From CANKHJ01 sp035556495 (GTDB taxonomy: Bacteria > Pseudomonadota > Alphaproteobacteria > Rhizobiales > Xanthobacteraceae): a stretch of 16,882 nucleotides of DNA. The notes below the pieces were generated by a model. It was not told the DNA's origin and did not search any database. It worked only from the letters and a program-made list of their open reading frames with translations. This document shows positions 14,237-16,882 of the stretch, in pieces. The stretch is from positions 1-16,882 of the forward strand of contig DATMEW010000064.1 in assembly GCA_035556495.1 (NCBI GenBank). The letters are read 5' to 3'. How positions within the stretch are numbered: the stretch's first letter is position 1; every line of letters begins with the position of its first letter. Position numbers and translations under genes: made by a program.

Positions 14237-15357
14237 GCCCGGCCGAAGACCTGCGGTTCATGACTCTGGCGCTCGGCCTTGGGCGCCGGGGGCTGGGGCG
14301 GACCTCGCCCAATCCGGCCGTCGGGGCCGTGGTGGTGAGAGACGGCGTCGTCGTCGGTCGCGGTTGGACCCAGCCGGGCGGGCGGCCCCATGCGGAGCCG
14401 GAGGCGCTGCGTCGGGCCGGCGACGCGGCGCGGGGCGCGACGCTCTATGTCACGCTGGAGCCCTGTTCCCATCATGGCCGGTCGCCGCCCTGCGTGGACG
14501 CCATTCTTGCCGCCGGGATCGCCCGGGTGGTCTCCACCATCGAGGACCCCAACCCGCTGGTGGCCGGGCAGGGCCATGCCCGGCTCCGCGCCGCCGGCGT
14601 CGTGGTGGACGTGGGGCTGTGTGCCGGGGAGGCGCGGTGGGCTCACGCCGGCCACATCCGCCGGGTCCTTGGCGGGCGGCCCCATGTCGCCGTCAAGATC
14701 GCCGTCTCGGCGGACGGCAAGGCGGGGCTGGCGGGCCGCAAGCCTGCGCCCATCACCCGAGAGGCGGTCCGCGCGCGGGTGCATCTGATGCGGGCGATGC
14801 ATGATGTCGTGCTGACCGGCATCGGCACCGTGCTGGCGGACGATCCGCAGCTCACCTGCCGGTTGCCCGGAATGGCTTCGCGCAGCCCCGTCCGCGCCGT
14901 GCTGGACGGCAAGCTGAGGCTGCCGCTTCACAGCCGGATCGCCCAGAGCGCGGCGGAGGCCCCGGTCTGGGTTCTCGGTGCGGAGAATGCCGCTCCGGAC
15001 GCGGAGCAGGCGCTGCGCAGCCTCGGCTGTGAGGTGCTGCGGGTGCCGTCGCGGGATGCACGGCTGGACCTGCATGAGGTGCTGAAGACCCTCGGCGGGC
15101 GCGGCGTGACGCGGGTGATGGTGGAGGCCGGGCCGATCCTCACCACGGCCTTCCTCCGGGCCGGGCTCGCAGACGAACTCGTGGTGTGCCGGTCGGGAAC
15201 TGTCAGGCTCGGCGCGCAGGCCATCGATGTTCTTGCCGGCCTTGAGCTGGATCAGGTCTTGAAAGGCGTGCGTGCCGCCGGCCTGCCGGCAAATTTCACC
15301 CTTCTGCGGTCCGAGGCGCTTGGCCCGGACACCATGACTGTCTATGGGTGCGATTGA
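14233..15357 (+). CDS. ribD: Bifunctional diaminohydroxyphosphoribosylaminopyrimidine deaminase / 5-amino-6-(5-phosphoribosylamino)uracil reductase
   Basis: RibD carries out the second and third steps of the pyrimidine branch of riboflavin synthesis. The 374-residue product has the N-terminal deaminase domain with zinc ligands H53 (in PHAEPEAL, with catalytic E55), C78 and C87 (in PCSHHGRSPPC). The C-terminal reductase domain starts at about residue 150 (HVAVKIAVSADGKAGLAGRK) and includes TGIGTVLADDPQLTCR and VMVEAGPILTTAFLRAGLADEL. ATG 14233 overlaps the nrdR stop (ATGA), which fixes the start; the frame is open upstream inside nrdR only as a shadow. The following gene starts two bases after its stop. 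No FMN riboswitch is present before it, and there is no room for one. Confidence 0.96.
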   Translation: MSPAEDLRFMTLALGLGRRGLGRTSPNPAVGAVVVRDGVVVGRGWTQPGGRPHAEPEALRRAGDAARGATLYVTLEPCSHHGRSPPCVDAILAAGIARVVSTIEDPNPLVAGQGHARLRAAGVVVDVGLCAGEARWAHAGHIRRVLGGRPHVAVKIAVSADGKAGLAGRKPAPITREAVRARVHLMRAMHDVVLTGIGTVLADDPQLTCRLPGMASRSPVRAVLDGKLRLPLHSRIAQSAAEAPVWVLGAENAAPDAEQALRSLGCEVLRVPSRDARLDLHEVLKTLGGRGVTRVMVEAGPILTTAFLRAGLADELVVCRSGTVRLGAQAIDVLAGLELDQVLKGVRAAGLPANFTLLRSEALGPDTMTVYGCD

Positions 15358-15359
15358 GC

Positions 15360-15980
15360 ATGTTCACAGGTCTTGTTTCCGATATCGGCCGGATCGTTTC
15401 CATCACGCCGCGGGCGCAGGGCCTGCTGCACCGCCTGCGTATCGATTGCAGCTACGATCCGGACAGTTTCCTGATCGGCGCATCCATCGCCTGTTCAGGC
15501 ATCTGCATGACCGCCGTGGAGAAGGGCAGGGACGACGACGGGCAGGCGTGGTTCGCGGTGGATGCCGCGGCGGAGACGCTGCGCCTCACCACCGTCGGCC
15601 GCTGGCGGAACGGCGATCGCGTCAATCTGGAACGGTCGCTGACGCTGGGCGCCGAACTCGGCGGCCATATCGTGCTCGGCCATGGTGACGGCATTGCCCG
15701 CATCGTCTCGCGGGAAAACCTGCCGGACATGGCGAAATTCGTTCTCGAAGCGCCGGAGGACCTGGCGAAATTCATCGCCCAGAAGGGCTCCGTTGCGCTC
15801 GACGGGGTGTCGCTCACGGTCAACGAGGTGGCGGGGCGGACCTTCTCGGTGCTCATCATTCCGCATACCCTCGAAGTCACCACGCTCGGCGGCTGGCAGG
15901 CCGGAACCGAGGTGAATATCGAGGTCGATCTGATGGCGCGCTATGCGGCCCGGCTGATCGAGACCCGGCCGGCGGTCTGA
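15360..15980 (+). CDS. ribE: Riboflavin synthase, alpha chain
   Basis: Riboflavin synthase dismutates two 6,7-dimethyl-8-ribityllumazine molecules to riboflavin and the pyrimidinedione. The 206-residue product starts with the canonical MFTGLV and has the two lumazine-binding repeats of the family. The first carries GASIACSGICMTAV; the second carries GGHIVLGHGDGIARI and ALDGVSLTVNEV. In the second repeat the usual GHVDG reads GHGDG. ATG 15360 follows the ribD stop by two bases; an in-frame GTG at 15348 would overlap ribD, but MFTGLV marks the true start. A 97-bp gap separates it from ribH. It belongs to the nrdR-rib-nusB unit. In E. coli naming the gene is ribC. Confidence 0.96.
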   Translation: MFTGLVSDIGRIVSITPRAQGLLHRLRIDCSYDPDSFLIGASIACSGICMTAVEKGRDDDGQAWFAVDAAAETLRLTTVGRWRNGDRVNLERSLTLGAELGGHIVLGHGDGIARIVSRENLPDMAKFVLEAPEDLAKFIAQKGSVALDGVSLTVNEVAGRTFSVLIIPHTLEVTTLGGWQAGTEVNIEVDLMARYAARLIETRPAV

Positions 15981-16077
15981 CGCCCCGGATCGCTAGGCTC
16001 CGGATGGCTGATTTGCGCGGTGGGCCTTGCCCCGCGCCCCGCTGGCTTGGTACGACCTGCCGCGACAGGAGATCGAG

Positions 16078-16569
16078 ATGGCGGAAGCGCGGCGCACAGC
16101 CGAAACGACTGAAGGCGACCTGAAGGATGCACGCATCCTGATCGTCGAGGCGCGGTTCTATGACGAGATTGCGGATGCGCTGCTGGCCGGCGCGACGGCG
16201 GCGCTGGACCGCGCCGGCGCAGCCCATGACCGCGTCAGCGTTCCCGGCGCGCTCGAAATCGCCCCGGCCATCGCCATCCTGACGGACGAGGCGGCGAAGC
16301 GCGGCCGGCCTTATGACGGCGCGGTGGCGTTGGGCTGCGTCATCCGCGGCGAAACCATCCATTTCGAAGTGGTGTCCAACGAATCCGCGCGCGCCCTGAT
16401 GGATTTGTCCGTGGCGGCGCGGCTGCCGCTCGGCAACGGGATCCTGACCGTGGAGAACGAGGCCCAGGCGTGGGAGCGCGCCCGGGCCGACCGGTCCGAC
16501 AAGGGCGGGGACGCGGCGCGGGCCGCCCTGGCCATGATCCGGCTGCAACGTCGCGCGCGGGTGTCCTGA
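16078..16569 (+). CDS. ribH: 6,7-dimethyl-8-ribityllumazine synthase
   Basis: RibH condenses 3,4-dihydroxy-2-butanone 4-phosphate with the pyrimidinedione intermediate to form lumazine, the substrate of the preceding gene product. The 163-residue product has VEARFYDEIADALL, the SVPGALEIAPAI segment, the catalytic histidine H95 in CVIRGETIHFEVVSNES, and GNGILTVENEAQAWERA, then the DKGGDAARAAL end that contacts the phosphate. ATG 16078 has AGGAGAT (16067-16073) upstream; an in-frame TTG at 16027 would add an unrelated N-terminus. nusB starts two bases after the stop, so the two are likely coupled. Confidence 0.96.
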   Translation: MAEARRTAETTEGDLKDARILIVEARFYDEIADALLAGATAALDRAGAAHDRVSVPGALEIAPAIAILTDEAAKRGRPYDGAVALGCVIRGETIHFEVVSNESARALMDLSVAARLPLGNGILTVENEAQAWERARADRSDKGGDAARAALAMIRLQRRARVS

Positions 16570-16571
16570 CC

Positions 16572-16882
16572 ATGGCCGCCCCGGAAGAAAAACGCGCCAA
16601 TCGCCGTGGCGCGGCGCGCCTTGCCGCCGTGCAGGCGCTGTACCAGATGGACATCGCCGGAACCGGCGTGAACGAGATCCTCGCCCAGTTCGAAAGCCAC
16701 TGGATCGGCCGCGAGGTCGAGGGCGACCAGTATCTGCCGGCGGAGGCCGCCTTCTTCCGCGAGATCGTGCGCGGCGTGCTGGAGGACCAGCGCGCCATCG
16801 ATCCGCTGATCGACGATGCGCTCGCCCGTGGCTGGCCGCTGAAGCGCATCGAGGCCGTCATCCGCGCGATCCTGCGCGCCGG
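16572..16882 (+). CDS. nusB: Transcription antitermination protein NusB, N-terminal part (cut by window end)
   Basis: NusB binds NusE and the boxA RNA in the rRNA antitermination complex. The first 103 residues are visible; the frame runs open to the window edge, so the C-terminus is missing. The start MAAPEEKRANRRGAARLAAVQALYQMD is typical: the RRGAARLAAVQALYQMD helix is the conserved N-terminal signature. Later WPLKRIEAVIRAILR matches the conserved helix in the family's second half. ATG 16572 lies two bases after the ribH stop. Linkage of ribH and nusB is widespread in bacteria. Confidence 0.93.
   Translation, partial: MAAPEEKRANRRGAARLAAVQALYQMDIAGTGVNEILAQFESHWIGREVEGDQYLPAEAAFFREIVRGVLEDQRAIDPLIDDALARGWPLKRIEAVIRAILRA

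Noticed and set aside
14128..15075. 315-codon minus-strand frame opposite ribD
   Set aside because: Opposite an intact, well-conserved enzyme; no recognisable domain or start signal.
15981..16077. Extra small gene or FMN riboswitch between ribE and ribH
   Set aside because: Only 97 bp with a weak CCGGA/TCCGG repeat; too short and no conserved core.

Overview
The window looks like an ordinary, GC-rich chromosomal segment of an alphaproteobacterium, most likely of the order Hyphomicrobiales (Rhizobiales). The evidence is gene order (rnc-era-recO-parC; LdtR regulator; glyA-nrdR-ribD-ribE-ribH-nusB), a HemB with the aspartate-type metal site known from Bradyrhizobium, a Bpt-type aminoacyl transferase and a DUF6163-like membrane protein. 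I cannot name a genus. I see no tRNA, rRNA, CRISPR array, insertion sequence, prophage or integration scar, and no defence or biosynthetic cassette.

Bases 1-4821 hold the end of rnc, then era and recO on the plus strand. A small minus-strand gene for a secreted Arg/His/Tyr/Pro-rich protein interrupts the run, followed by parC, which may start a leaderless message. A strong bidirectional hairpin separates recO from the small gene. Bases 4822-9357 are a mixed metabolic stretch: an isolated TctC-type solute-binding protein with a Tat-like signal peptide and its own terminator, bpt on the minus strand, a threonine ammonia-lyase on the plus strand, and hemB on the minus strand. The last two converge with only 11 bp between their stop codons.

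Bases 9484-11811 carry a 3-hydroxyisobutyryl-CoA hydrolase gene overlapping a four-helix membrane protein gene by ATGA, then a 301-bp AT-richer intergenic region and the MarR-family regulator ldtR with a strong terminator. A small acidic unknown protein lies convergently behind it. From 12400 to the right edge runs a tight operon: glyA, nrdR, ribD, ribE, ribH and nusB (cut by the window end). It links one-carbon metabolism, ribonucleotide reductase control, riboflavin synthesis and transcription antitermination; adjacent genes overlap or are 2-97 bp apart.

I did not find a convincing undescribed system. The points most worth checking are the HRx-repeat secreted protein, the repeat-bearing region before ldtR, the membrane gene coupled to the valine-degradation gene, the 18-bp duplication across the bpt stop codon, and the repeat cluster before glyA.
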